From NCBI RefSeq assembly GCF_009765355.1, contig NZ_VTHK01000030.1, forward strand, positions 1 to 64,000: 64,000 nucleotides of DNA, in the 5' to 3' direction. This DNA is from Amycolatopsis anabasis. GTDB lineage: Bacteria > Actinomycetota > Actinomycetes > Mycobacteriales > Pseudonocardiaceae. The first letter of the stretch is position 1, and each line of letters begins with the position of its first letter. The notes below the pieces were generated by a model, which worked only from the letters and a program-made list of their open reading frames with translations, was not told the origin of the DNA and made no database searches. Positions 34,363-43,914 of this stretch are shown piece after piece. The position numbers and the translations under genes are program-made.

Positions 34363-36151
34363 TCTCCGCATCTCGGAGACGATCACGCCCTTCGGAGTGG
34401 GCGCGATCGTCGACGTGCTGGGCGAATCTCTGATTGCGGCCGACACCTCCTGGTGGGATCGCAAGTACGCTCCCGAGATCAGCTGTGATCGGCTTCTCGC
34501 TCGCCTCAGTCCCGGTGCCCTCCGACAGCCGCCCGCACACGCCGGGCGCGCGGCCAGGGAAACCCCGCACCTGCTCTACTGGCGTTTTCCCGCCTGGCGG
34601 TTCTGCGAGCGGTGCACGAGACTCTCGCAGATCAGCGGCAAGAACAAGGGCCGCTGGACCAACCGGTGCGAGTGCGGTGGAAAGCTTGTTCCGATGCGGT
34701 ACGTCGCCGTTTGTGAGAGAGGAAGCCATATTCAAGACGTACCTTGGTTCAAGTGGGCACATCGAGGCCACGGCGCGGAAGTCACCGAATCTGTGCGCTT
34801 CTGTCGTGCCTACAAGGAATTGAAGTTCATCCGATCTTCTCAACGCGGCGAGGGCCTCGCATCGCTCAGCGTCCACTGCGCGGGTTGCAAGCGAACCCGC
34901 CCGCTTTCCGAGCTCGTGGGCGCGGAATCGCTCCAACGAGACGGTATCCGTTGTGCGGGCTGCCAGCCTTGGCAGGAGCCGACGAGTGAAACCGTGTGCG
35001 AGTATCGGCTCACGGCCGTTCAGCGAGGCGCCACTGGCAATTACATCGCTGATCAGCTGTCCGCGCTCGACATCCCCGAGGAAACCCCTCAGTCCGCCGA
35101 GACAGCCGAAAAAATCCGTAGCCACGTGTACTTCGAGAAGGTGGTCGCCGACAACGGTGGCCCCCAGGCCGAAATGGTAGCCGGATGGATCGCGGATGAA
35201 GTCGGCGCAACGGCATCGGACGTGCTCACCCTCGCTGCGGACGGAGAGGCCGCCGAGGAATCTCCACTTCTCGACTTGAAAGACGGGGAGTGGGCGGCCT
35301 TCTGCAAGAAGCTCGAGTGCGGCCGAGACCATGGCGTCGGCGACTTCGTCGTCGACGGTTGGCCGGTGTCCACCGAATCCGGCTGGCCTCCGGCGCTGAC
35401 AAGCAAACTGACAAGTGTCGGCCAAGTGCGCCGCGTCCGCGAGGTTCGGGCACTCCGCGGTTTCCGGCGGCACGACGCCGAAGCCGAGTTCGTCAAGGCC
35501 GACCTCGGTCCCGACAGCAAGCGAAAGCCGATCTACCCGGCCATCGAAATGTTCGGAGAGGGCATCTTCATCCGTTTCGACGAGGATCAGCTGTCCGATT
35601 GGGAGAGTGTGCCGGAAGTCCGCGCTCGTGCGGAGATTCTCATGGGTCGCCGGAACTCCAGTCCTTGGGCTCAGCGCCTGGCCGTACCGGAACCGCGCTT
35701 CGTCGCACTGCACACCATCGCTCACCTCCTCATCCGTCGACTGGCCTTCGCAAGTGGTTACTCGTCGGCGTCGCTCCAGGAGCGCATCTACGCACATTCC
35801 GACCGGCCTGACCGCACCGCGGGCATCCTGATCTACACAGCGGCCGGGGATGCGCAGGGGACGCTCGGGGGGCTCGTGCGGCTCGGCCATCCCGACACGC
35901 TCATGCCGCTGCTGCTGGCCGCCCTGGGCGATGCGGACGTTTGCTCGAACGACCCGGTGTGCATCGAGAGTGACCGCCAAGGCTCTTCGCACCTCAATCT
36001 GTCCGCCTGTCACGGCTGTGCGCTCGTCAGCGAGACCTCGTGCGAGACCGGCAATCGCCTCCTGGATCGCCAGTTGGTCCTGGGCGGAGGAGCCGTGCCC
36101 GGCCTGTTCGATCACGTCCTCGACGAGGTGCGGCGCACGGCCGGTAGGTGA
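34343..36151 (+). CDS. drmB: DISARM-type DUF1998 protein DrmB
   Basis: The 602-residue protein is rich in paired cysteines: RFCERCTRL with NRCECGGKL (about 89-115), SVHCAGCKR with IRCAGCQ (about 178-211), and a final SACHGCALVSETSCETGN (about 555). These are probable zinc sites. The C-terminal DUF1998 domain contains LHTIAHLLIRRLAFASGYS (about 455). Family and position after drmA identify it as DrmB. The GTG at 34343 lies within the end of drmA, a 20-bp overlap. No phospholipase D-like drmC follows; a decayed recombinase does. Confidence 0.85.
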   Translation: MERIVHDLRISETITPFGVGAIVDVLGESLIAADTSWWDRKYAPEISCDRLLARLSPGALRQPPAHAGRAARETPHLLYWRFPAWRFCERCTRLSQISGKNKGRWTNRCECGGKLVPMRYVAVCERGSHIQDVPWFKWAHRGHGAEVTESVRFCRAYKELKFIRSSQRGEGLASLSVHCAGCKRTRPLSELVGAESLQRDGIRCAGCQPWQEPTSETVCEYRLTAVQRGATGNYIADQLSALDIPEETPQSAETAEKIRSHVYFEKVVADNGGPQAEMVAGWIADEVGATASDVLTLAADGEAAEESPLLDLKDGEWAAFCKKLECGRDHGVGDFVVDGWPVSTESGWPPALTSKLTSVGQVRRVREVRALRGFRRHDAEAEFVKADLGPDSKRKPIYPAIEMFGEGIFIRFDEDQLSDWESVPEVRARAEILMGRRNSSPWAQRLAVPEPRFVALHTIAHLLIRRLAFASGYSSASLQERIYAHSDRPDRTAGILIYTAAGDAQGTLGGLVRLGHPDTLMPLLLAALGDADVCSNDPVCIESDRQGSSHLNLSACHGCALVSETSCETGNRLLDRQLVLGGGAVPGLFDHVLDEVRRTAGR

Positions 36152-36219
36152 CCTCGAGTAGGGATTCCACGAACAGTGTCCGAAGAGATGGTCGGGGTTG
36201 TCTCCTACGCCCCTTTGGA

Positions 36220-36700
36220 GCCTGCTGCTCTACTGCGGCGCGCCCCACCAAGTACGCGCTATCCGTCGGACTCGACAGGTTGCAGTGGCACTTGCCGCCG
36301 CGTGCGCGAGGTTGATCGACGTGCCGCTGGTGTACTGGATGGACCGGTTCTCCCGCAATCCGGGGGACATGGTGATGCTGCTGGGCGAATTGGGCCAGAG
36401 GGGTGTGCTCCGGTCGGCGACGAGCCGTTCGACACCTCGACGCCGACGAGGTCGTACGCCGGGATGTTCGCCGATTCGAGCGCGACACGCTCATCGATCG
36501 TGTCATCGCGGATACGGATCGCAAGCCGGCCATGAACGAGCGGACGTACGACAACCCCTGTCGGCGCCCAGATGAACAAGACCACCCACAAGCTCGTGAT
36601 CGACGAGCACGAGGCACTGATCGTGCGGCTGATCTTCGACCTCTCCGCTGAGGCTCGGGTCGGCTTCCGCGCCAACGACCGCAACATGATCTACCGCTAC
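36220..36700 (+). pseudogene. Serine recombinase relic
   Basis: The blocks LIDVPLVYWMDRFSRNPGDM and LLGELGQRGV, then FDTSTPTRSYAGMFA, RFERDTLIDRVIA and finally NKTTHKLVIDEHEALIVRL with IFDLSAEARVG occur in order in different frames. They match the catalytic and recombinase domains of serine integrases. Several frameshifts make it non-functional. It lies where drmC would be expected. Confidence 0.75.
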
Positions 36701-37538
36701 TGTGCGTGCCGGTATCCGGCCCCGCTGCGGTGTCGGCAGGTACGGTCCCGGACGCGCAGGCCGGCTCCCCGCAGCCGCCACGACCTCATCGCCGGCCAGC
36801 TCATCGAGCATTCCTTCGCTGCCGGGTTCGTCGAGGGCGGCACTCCGCCACAGTCCGGCTTAGGTCCATTCGGTAGCAGCAGATGCCGCCAGGTGCACCT
36901 GCCGGTCAGCAACGAACACGATCGCGGTAAACCCGCTGGGGCACCAGCCTTGGCCGGTTCGCCACCCCTGCGGCCGTTTCGCGGCCACCGGGGTCAGCGG
37001 GTCGGTCAACACCGCGCCGAGACCAGCCAGTGCCAACGTCGATCTCAACACCCAGGATCATGATCGCGAACTACGGCTGGAGCACTGACCACGGGACTCT
37101 TCGCTCATCTCTTTGTCCGAACGCGCTGCCCCTGAACATCGGAACCGGACGGCGTAGGCATGGTTGTCGACAGGCGGACCGCCGACTGCGGTGTCTGCCG
37201 CGAAAACCAGGGTTGCACGCGCAGTGAATCATTCCGGGTGTTCTGCCGCGTCAGGGCGGCGGACAGTTTGCTGTCGAGTCCAACCGGCCCACCGATTGTG
37301 GGGCGGCAACGGAGCCGGAGCAGCTCAGGTCTGTTCGGGGGACGTCTGGTATTGCGAACAAGAAGACGGTGCTTGTCGCGAAATCCTGGTGCCTTGGCAT
37401 AGCAAGGTCGAGGAGCCCGTTGAGACAGGCGACCGCGAACGAGCTTCGCCGTGTCGGTCCAAATTGCATCGACTTGACGGTGATTTCCGCTATCCTTTAC
37501 CCCGATCGGGGATCGGACACAAACGTAAGGGGCGGGTA
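36701..37538. other. Degraded spacer before the methyltransferases
   Basis: No intact gene is visible. It ends with the 12-bp palindrome CCCCGATCGGGG (37500-37511), 27 bases before the methyltransferase start, which could be an operator. TTGACG lies upstream at about 37477 but without a well-spaced -10. Confidence 0.45.
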
Positions 37539-38546
37539 GTGGAAAGGCCGACAGCAGTCAATGCATCGGAGAAGCGGCTTTCGTCGCTTGAAGTCTGCGC
37601 GGGGGCGGGAGGACTCGCACTGGGTCTGGAACAGGCTGGGTTCGATCCTGTCCTGCTCATCGACAACAACGCCGTCGCGTGTGAAACGCTGCGCATGAAC
37701 CGCCCGTTCTGGCGAGTCCTGGAGGCGGATCTGCTTGATTTCGATCCCGCCGAGCACCAGCAGGTCTACGACGTCGACTTGCTTTCGGCAGGCCTTCCCC
37801 GTGTGAAGGCCACGGCTGCCGTCAACCGAGAAGACGACAGCGAGGTCGAGCTCAAGCTGCTCGAGGCCACGATCCTGCTGGCCCACGGAGTGCAACCGCG
37901 CGCTCTTCTGATCGAGAACGTTCCGGACCTCGTCACCAAGGACACCTACGCGCCGATCCGCGAGTACATCGGCAAAGAACTCGATCACCTCGACTACCGG
38001 TACCAATGGTTTGTGCTCAATGCGATGCATCACGGAGTTCCCCAAGACAGAAAGCAGGGGATCCTGGTTGCGTTCAAGGGTGATTCGATGAATGCCTTCG
38101 AGCCACCGACCGCGGACTCGAAACCACCGAAGACTGTGGGTGAAGTGCTGAAGGAGTCGATGGCGGCGCGTGGCTGGCCGAAGGTTTCCGAGTGGGCTGT
38201 CCAAGCTGACCGGGTCGCACCTACGTTGGTCGGAGGCTCCTGGAGGCGAGGTGGAGCAGATCTGGGGCCGAGAGGTTCGAAGGCCGCCTGGGAGCGGATG
38301 GGGGTGAATGGCGGCACGGTCGCCGACCACGTACCCGACGCAGACTTCGATTGGAACCCATCCTCGGGACGCGACGCTATGGTGCAGCTCACCGTCGACC
38401 AGACAGCACTTCTCCAGGGGTTTCCACCGGACTGGCGCTTCGCGGGCCGGAAGACCGCCAGCTACCGTCAGGTCGGCCAGGCTTCGCCGCCGCCGGTCGG
38501 ACGCGCACTGGGTGACGCAATCCGGGCTGCGATCTTGGCGTCTTGA
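37539..38546 (+). CDS. Cytosine-5 methyltransferase family protein without catalytic Cys
   Basis: The 335-residue protein has motif I SLEVCAGAGGLALGLEQAGF, motif VI LLIENVPDLV, motif VIII HHGVPQDRKQGILVAF and motif X GQASPPPVGRALGDAI. The motif IV region reads DLLSAGLPRVKATA, with Arg88 where a Pro-Cys pair holds the catalytic nucleophile in active enzymes. It may therefore bind but not methylate DNA, or use a different residue. The GTG at 37539 follows AAGGGGCGGG. It is 14 bp from a second, intact methyltransferase and is the best candidate for the DrmMII-type partner of drmAB. Confidence 0.78.
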   Translation: MERPTAVNASEKRLSSLEVCAGAGGLALGLEQAGFDPVLLIDNNAVACETLRMNRPFWRVLEADLLDFDPAEHQQVYDVDLLSAGLPRVKATAAVNREDDSEVELKLLEATILLAHGVQPRALLIENVPDLVTKDTYAPIREYIGKELDHLDYRYQWFVLNAMHHGVPQDRKQGILVAFKGDSMNAFEPPTADSKPPKTVGEVLKESMAARGWPKVSEWAVQADRVAPTLVGGSWRRGGADLGPRGSKAAWERMGVNGGTVADHVPDADFDWNPSSGRDAMVQLTVDQTALLQGFPPDWRFAGRKTASYRQVGQASPPPVGRALGDAIRAAILAS

Positions 38547-38560
38547 TAAGATCTCGCGCC

Positions 38561-39727
38561 ATGACACCCGCACAGCCGGAAGGGCTGCCACCTGGGCAAA
38601 CACATATGGTGGACCTGTTCGCCGGCCCGGGCGGGTTGGATGTGGCGGCGCGTTGGCTCGGTATCACCGTGGACGGCATCGAGTGGGATGCGAATGCCTG
38701 CGCCACCCGTGAAGAGGCTGGACTGAGGACCACGCAGGGTGACGTTCGCGATTACGAACCGGAGCAGTTTTCCGACGCCACGATTCTTGCAGGTGGCCCA
38801 CCTTGCCAGACCTACACCGTCGCCGGAGGCGGTGCGGGCCGTCGCGCGTTGGAGCGCGTGCTCGACTTCGTCAAACGGATGGAAGCTCGGGAGGACATCA
38901 GCCAAGATCTGTCCCTGCTGGACGCTGAGCAATACGTGCGGGGCGAGCCGGACGTGCGAACAGGCCTCGTGATCGAACCTCTGCGGTGGGCATTGCGAGC
39001 GGTCGACGCCGGCCGCCCGTACGAAGCCATCGTGTTGGAGCAGGTTCCTGCGGTCCTGCCGGTGTGGGAGGCAGTAGCCGATGTCCTTGCCGGAGAGGGT
39101 TACAACGCGGTTTTCGATATCCTGCACACTGAAGAATTCGGAGTGCCGCAGACTCGTCGCCGAGCTATTCTGATCGCACGTCACAACAGCCCGGCGGAGC
39201 TTCCCCGGCCGACGCATCGCCGCTACCGGAAGGGAATGGCGCGCTCGGAAGGCGATCCCCGATTGCGACCATGGGAGTCGATGGGGGCTGCGCTCAAGCG
39301 TCGAGAGAAGTTCGTAGTCGTATCCAACTACGGTACAGGTGGTGATCCGAAGGCTCGTGGGCAACGCGAATCTGATCATCCGGCCGCGACGGTCACCGGG
39401 AAGGTCAGTCGGAACCGCCTGGTGACCTCTCGTGGCATTCAAGATCGGTTCACATTGGCCGAGGCCGGGCGGCTCCAGACCTTTCCACTGGACTACCCCT
39501 GGGCGGGAAAAGACAGAGCGCAGCAGATCGGCAATGCCATTCCACCGAGGCTCGCTGTGCACGTCCTCGCCGCGTCGATGGGGCGGAGACCCATCGACGC
39601 GACTTTGGACGAAGCCGTCGAGGGCAAATGGGACGACACCAGTGGATCGGCCCCCGTGCTGACCGAACCCCTGCCAACGGTCACGTCCGAGAAGAACATC
39701 GGTAAACAATTGAATCTCAGCCTGTAA
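38561..39727 (+). CDS. DNA cytosine-5 methyltransferase
   Basis: The 388-residue enzyme methylates cytosine at C5 in an unknown site. All key motifs are present: I MVDLFAGPGGLDVA, IV ILAGGPPCQTYTVAG with Cys82, VI IVLEQVPAV (EQV instead of ENV), VIII FGVPQTRRRAILIA and X AQQIGNAIPPRLA. The ATG at 38561 is preferred; the frame also extends to a TTG at 38543. Its end overlaps the convergent DUF6339-like gene by 11 bp. Similarity to the deleted copy at 23850 suggests the two had a common source. Confidence 0.93.
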   Translation: MTPAQPEGLPPGQTHMVDLFAGPGGLDVAARWLGITVDGIEWDANACATREEAGLRTTQGDVRDYEPEQFSDATILAGGPPCQTYTVAGGGAGRRALERVLDFVKRMEAREDISQDLSLLDAEQYVRGEPDVRTGLVIEPLRWALRAVDAGRPYEAIVLEQVPAVLPVWEAVADVLAGEGYNAVFDILHTEEFGVPQTRRRAILIARHNSPAELPRPTHRRYRKGMARSEGDPRLRPWESMGAALKRREKFVVVSNYGTGGDPKARGQRESDHPAATVTGKVSRNRLVTSRGIQDRFTLAEAGRLQTFPLDYPWAGKDRAQQIGNAIPPRLAVHVLAASMGRRPIDATLDEAVEGKWDDTSGSAPVLTEPLPTVTSEKNIGKQLNLSL

Positions 39728-40616
39728 CCGCCTTTCTCGGACGGTGTCGAATCGGTGCTTCGTCCAGTAGTTTCTTGAAGAATGGTACCAAGGAATTCAC
39801 GGATACTTCGTTCGCTGCACCGTCGTCCGGTCCATCCGGGAGTCGCTCCCACGACACGGGCGGCATGTCCGCGGATTCTGCGATCCAGTTGTGCAATACG
39901 TCGTCGTCGGGGGGTTCATCGGGTGCGAGCACGTCGTAGAACAACGTGCTGCCTGCCGCATTGACGGCTTTGGACAGCGCGTTGATGTGATCACCGGGAC
40001 GATGTACGCGGGCTTCCAGGAGCTGTTCCACCACGCGAAGGAGCGCCATGGCGGTCGGCCGGTGATCGATGATGTCCAGTCGCAGCGTCGTATTCAGGGT
40101 GTCCTGTGACCGACAGGCCAGTTCGACCGTTCGGTAGTCTTTGCCGTTTCGGAACAGTTCCGCCGTCCACCACAGGCGAGCGAATGCCTGCTTGTAGTGG
40201 GCGCCACTGAAATGCTCCGAGGTGGCGATTTCTCCGCCTTTGTGGCGCCACACAACATAGTCCGGCGCGACGACCAATGCCATGAAGTTCCACAGACGAG
40301 CGTCCGCCGCTTCGGCTCGAGTCAATCGCAAGGTTGCGTGCAGCCGCGGAGCGAGCCAGCCGTCGGCGACAGCCCTTGCCTTCGACGTCCGGCGATCTTC
40401 GAATCGACGCATTGCTTCGTCCACCAGCTCGCGGATGGGCGCGGCGCGCCACCTTGCGACGTCTTCCGGAAAGGGAATGGATGCCTTGCGGAGGGCGACC
40501 TGGGGTGGCTTCTCCTTGCCGGACTGGATGCCATGGCTGAGGTACTTGACGACAGCGGTGTCAGGCAGAAGTCCCAGTACGGGCGGAATTTCGAGGGCAG
40601 TCGTGGCGCGGCTCAT
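39717..40616 (-). CDS. DUF6339-like protein
   Basis: The 299-residue protein contains LWNFMALVVAPDYVVWRHKG, ARLWWTAELFRNGKDYRTVE and TLRLDIIDHRPTAMALLRVV, which fit the DUF6339 family as I remember it. No catalytic motif is known. It is the last gene of a minus-strand operon behind an HTH-GHKL ATPase, with a 4-bp ATGA overlap with the gene before, and it converges on the methyltransferase. Such proteins accompany methyltransferase/GHKL defence clusters in actinobacteria. Confidence 0.72.
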   Translation of the reverse strand: MSRATTALEIPPVLGLLPDTAVVKYLSHGIQSGKEKPPQVALRKASIPFPEDVARWRAAPIRELVDEAMRRFEDRRTSKARAVADGWLAPRLHATLRLTRAEAADARLWNFMALVVAPDYVVWRHKGGEIATSEHFSGAHYKQAFARLWWTAELFRNGKDYRTVELACRSQDTLNTTLRLDIIDHRPTAMALLRVVEQLLEARVHRPGDHINALSKAVNAAGSTLFYDVLAPDEPPDDDVLHNWIAESADMPPVSWERLPDGPDDGAANEVSVNSLVPFFKKLLDEAPIRHRPRKAVTG

Positions 40617-41590
40617 CGGCTTTCATTTCTCTCGGCCCTGACCGATCGGACGGCGTCGGTCAGCTTCTTGGTTATCCGACTGCGCTTGCCTGCCGCGTAG
40701 TGGATACCGGTTTGGAGTTCAGACCAACCGAAGTTCTCGGTGCGACGTTTCAGGATTTCGTAGAGCGCATCGGCAAGCTGTCGTCCGGGCAGGACGTCCG
40801 GCAACATCATGCGCAGGACACGGCCACGCCAGCCTACGGGCAGCACCGGGTTGCCCTCGTCGTCCTCGTCCAGTTCACTGATGGCGCTCTGGAACATGGC
40901 AGCCCAGGCGTCGTGGGCGATCTGGCTTGCCGTTGTTTCGCGCAGCAGCCGTTCTTCGGGCGTGCCGCCCTTGCGATTCATGACCTCCAGCAAGCCGTCG
41001 ACGGCGGTGGTGTTGAGATATACCTTCGGGATCTCGCCGGTGGTTTCGACAATCCATAACGCATCCTTGTAACCGCGCAGCCATTCGAGAGGGCCACCGC
41101 TGAAATCCACTTGGATGATCTCGATCTCTTGCTGACGCAACGGTCTTGAGGCTCGCAGGTCGGCATACCAGTTTTTCTCGGTCGTGCCGATTATTCGCCC
41201 TTCCACCGAATCGATTGTCGCGACGACGGCGATTGCAAGTGAGGCGCGGTTCGAATGGCGGCTGCGGACAAGTTCGATGGTACCTTCCCAATCGCCGCCA
41301 GGGCCGCGGGTCAAACGCGCGGTTCGGCGTGAGTTTGTCGCCGACTCGGAAAGCACGGCCAGACATTGGATGTCGGACCAAGGACCCTTTGTGATTTCCT
41401 GCTCGGGAAGCGAGGCTTTCACTCGGATGGTAGCCTTTTCCCATTTCTCGCGACCGGTCTCGTGCAGGGCAATAGTACGCTCGACCTTGGACACCTTCGC
41501 ATAGGGCAGCTCGGCGCCGTCCACGATTACAGACACGACGTCGAGAAGGACTTCCCCGAAGAGAGTCTTGTAGGGGGAAACCGGTTTCAT
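40613..41590 (-). CDS. Unknown protein between GHKL ATPase and DUF6339
   Basis: The 325-residue protein is not recognised. The first 150 residues are beta-rich (VKASLPEQEITKGPWSDIQC, WEGTIELVRSRHSNRASLAI). The second half is helical and ends with a basic region (AAGKRSRITKKLTDAVRS). There is no membrane segment or known catalytic motif. It overlaps both neighbours by four bases (ATGA), so it is made in step with them and may form a complex with the ATPase. Confidence 0.75.
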   Translation of the reverse strand: MKPVSPYKTLFGEVLLDVVSVIVDGAELPYAKVSKVERTIALHETGREKWEKATIRVKASLPEQEITKGPWSDIQCLAVLSESATNSRRTARLTRGPGGDWEGTIELVRSRHSNRASLAIAVVATIDSVEGRIIGTTEKNWYADLRASRPLRQQEIEIIQVDFSGGPLEWLRGYKDALWIVETTGEIPKVYLNTTAVDGLLEVMNRKGGTPEERLLRETTASQIAHDAWAAMFQSAISELDEDDEGNPVLPVGWRGRVLRMMLPDVLPGRQLADALYEILKRRTENFGWSELQTGIHYAAGKRSRITKKLTDAVRSVRAERNESR

Positions 41591-43689
41591 AGCGCGCCTC
41601 CGCGGGCCTTCTGGACGTCGACGATGAGCCGGGCCAGCCTGCCTTGTACCGGGTGAGAGGCGGGGTCGGTCACGCCGACGAACGTTGCAGACCGCACACC
41701 GGCTTCGATAACGACGTTGTCGTCATCGATCCGGCAGTTGTCGGACGGGGTGAGAATCTTCCAGTCGACCTGTGGGCGGCCGCCGGAGCGCACGTCGAAT
41801 TTGGCGACCGGTGTGAGCCGCCATGGATCCTCGACTTCGGGCAGCTTGAGGTCGACTCTCACATGCCAGGCCCCGCTGTCCTCGAGATGGGCGCTCACAT
41901 TGTGGATCGACGGGATGCCCTGTGCGCGGCGAATCCCGCTGGAGCCCGGGCCGTCCAGCTTCAACAGCTCTCGCAGTACGGTCGGTCCACCGTTGCTGTC
42001 GGCTTCTCGGCGTCCCACCAGACGGCGGACTGTCGTGTCGATTTCGGTACGGAACTCCTTGAGCCGGGTGAGCGCCCCGCGCTCGTACAGCGAGGTCAGT
42101 TCCTCGGTGCGGTCCCAACGATTGTGCTCGGGCGGCTCGGACGCGCGCAGGAACTCTTCGGCGAGGTCGACATCCTCGCCGTCGGACTCGGTGGCGTAAC
42201 CGGCGAGGAGGACCGCTTGGAATGGCGAGGCCCCCAGAGGAAGTTCGCGCGGGCGATGGCTGACGATCGTCATGCGGTTGCCGCGCATGAAGACGACTCG
42301 ATTGAGGGGGTCGTCTTCGTCGTTTGCGGGAGTGAGCAGGAGAACTGCCTGATGTTCGTATCCTTTGCCACGCGCTCGCCCTTTTCCCTTTCGCGGCGGG
42401 ACTACGAGTGGCACGGAAGCCTGTGCCACCTGGTCTCCCGAGGTGAGTTCTGCGACGGTTTCATGGTCCAAATAGGACTGAAAGGCGCGGCTCAGCGCCG
42501 GGTGATGGTTGTGCGGGTCGACACGCGTTTCGGGAATGAGAACGTGCCCGTTGCGCAACGTGGTGACGCGAGCTTCCAGCAACGGTCCTTTCGTTCGGCC
42601 GCCGACCATCGCGGCCCAGAATCCGTCGGCCAACGAATCGACGAGCTTGTCGTGCATTTGTTGCAGCGTCTCGGCGGAACCCGAGGCGTCGTGCACGCCC
42701 ACAATGAGAAACGTTGTTCCGGGATCAGTTCCCAAGCGCGCCAAGTGCAGGGTCTCGACAGTCTGTTCGTCGGCCCACCATGACCGCGAAACTCCCTTGT
42801 GGTCAGGCTCGGTGTCGGGCTCGCCCAACCAGGCAGGGCCTGCATACGCGGTCCCAGCGATTTCGTGCCAAGGCAGGTCGAGCCGTCCGATGACCCTCCG
42901 TTCGGTGCGTCCCTCTTGCGGGGCCGACAGGGTTGTGTTGATCAATACCAGGCCGAAGCGACTGGCGGCCCACAAGGTGGCCTTGCCGAGTCCGTACGAA
43001 CCGCCGGCGCGACCATCGGCATGTTTGAAGCTGTCGAGCTGACGGCGTACCACTGCGGCGTAACGACCGTCGCCGTATTCGGGGCCCGTCAGGCCGGTGG
43101 CGTTGTAGTCGTCGACTCGCAGCAGGGTCAAAGACCTGGTTTCAGCCAAGTTGTCGAGGGCAGCGCGCAGGCTGCGGGAAACCTTCTGTTCGGCGGATGC
43201 AGCCTGCTCGTAGTGAGCTTCCAAGTCGTCCCAATGCAAGGCTTGCAAGAAAGCATCGAGGTGTTCCCCGGTCAGCTCGTGCAGGGTATAGCGCACACTA
43301 ACCGGTTTGTCGTTGTCGTAGCGCTCGTCGAGAGTGTTTTGTGTGGCTTCGCGGGCAAGCGCGGAGAGGTCGGCATCGAAGGCGAAGGCCGCGGCATTCC
43401 CGTATTCGCGTCCGCCGTCGGCGTGACCGAGCCGGTGGTACCATTGTACGGGTAACTCGGTCGCGACATCCTTGGCGAGGTTGAAAAGTGAAGCCGTGTC
43501 GGTGCCCAGGACGGCGGCGATCAGCCTCTTGGTGTCCTCGCGTGGTTCGGCACGGTTGTTGATCCACGCGGAGACCGCCGCACGCGTGAGTCCGACCCGG
43601 TCGGCGAGTTGAGCCTGGGACATGCCAGTCCGGCGGAGTTGGCGTGCCAGCCATGGGCCGAACTTTTCTGCCTGGTGCGTGGCCACCAC
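41587..43689 (-). CDS. HTH-GHKL (paraMORC-like) ATPase
   Basis: The 700-residue protein starts with an XRE-type helix-turn-helix (GMSQAQLADRVGLTRAAVS, about 22-40). A GHKL ATPase domain follows: REATQNTLDERYD (N box, about 115), LRVDDYNATGL (G1) and GGSYGLGKATLWAAS (G2, about 228). The rest is unrecognised. This resembles paraMORC ATPases that neighbour cytosine methyltransferase and Vsr genes. The start is the GTG at 43689 because GAAGGG lies upstream and a promoter/operator fits at 43752-43777; the open frame extends to 43824. It leads a three-gene operon. Confidence 0.82.
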   Translation of the reverse strand: MVATHQAEKFGPWLARQLRRTGMSQAQLADRVGLTRAAVSAWINNRAEPREDTKRLIAAVLGTDTASLFNLAKDVATELPVQWYHRLGHADGGREYGNAAAFAFDADLSALAREATQNTLDERYDNDKPVSVRYTLHELTGEHLDAFLQALHWDDLEAHYEQAASAEQKVSRSLRAALDNLAETRSLTLLRVDDYNATGLTGPEYGDGRYAAVVRRQLDSFKHADGRAGGSYGLGKATLWAASRFGLVLINTTLSAPQEGRTERRVIGRLDLPWHEIAGTAYAGPAWLGEPDTEPDHKGVSRSWWADEQTVETLHLARLGTDPGTTFLIVGVHDASGSAETLQQMHDKLVDSLADGFWAAMVGGRTKGPLLEARVTTLRNGHVLIPETRVDPHNHHPALSRAFQSYLDHETVAELTSGDQVAQASVPLVVPPRKGKGRARGKGYEHQAVLLLTPANDEDDPLNRVVFMRGNRMTIVSHRPRELPLGASPFQAVLLAGYATESDGEDVDLAEEFLRASEPPEHNRWDRTEELTSLYERGALTRLKEFRTEIDTTVRRLVGRREADSNGGPTVLRELLKLDGPGSSGIRRAQGIPSIHNVSAHLEDSGAWHVRVDLKLPEVEDPWRLTPVAKFDVRSGGRPQVDWKILTPSDNCRIDDDNVVIEAGVRSATFVGVTDPASHPVQGRLARLIVDVQKARGGAL

Positions 43690-43751
43690 AGTCGCCGCCC
43701 TTCGTCGATCACGTGCCGGACCATCGGACCCGGCCGAGAGAGGCAACTGTA

Positions 43752-43777
43752 ATTTGACTTCCCCTGGCATGTCAAAT
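43752..43777 (-). promoter_or_regulatory. Inverted-repeat operator and promoter of the GHKL operon
   Basis: ATTTGAC and GTCAAAT are perfectly inverted with a 12-base spacer. On the minus strand the outer repeat includes TTGACA, a consensus -35 box, and TTACAG follows 17 bases later. The site is about 60 bp upstream of the HTH-GHKL gene, so autorepression through its helix-turn-helix is plausible. Confidence 0.45.
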
Positions 43778-43914
43778 GCTGGTTGACGCGCACGAAAGGT
43801 TGATCGGCTGCCGGGAAGACTCACAGCTCAGGGATACCTTCGAGGGACTTTACTGGTTTCCGCGGTATGTGATGGCATTGAGCACTCGATCGTCGGCGGC
43901 TTCTGCGGTCTCAT

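Noticed and set aside
36152..37538. A drmC phospholipase D gene
   Set aside because: No HxKxxxxD motif could be read in any frame; only a recombinase relic is present.
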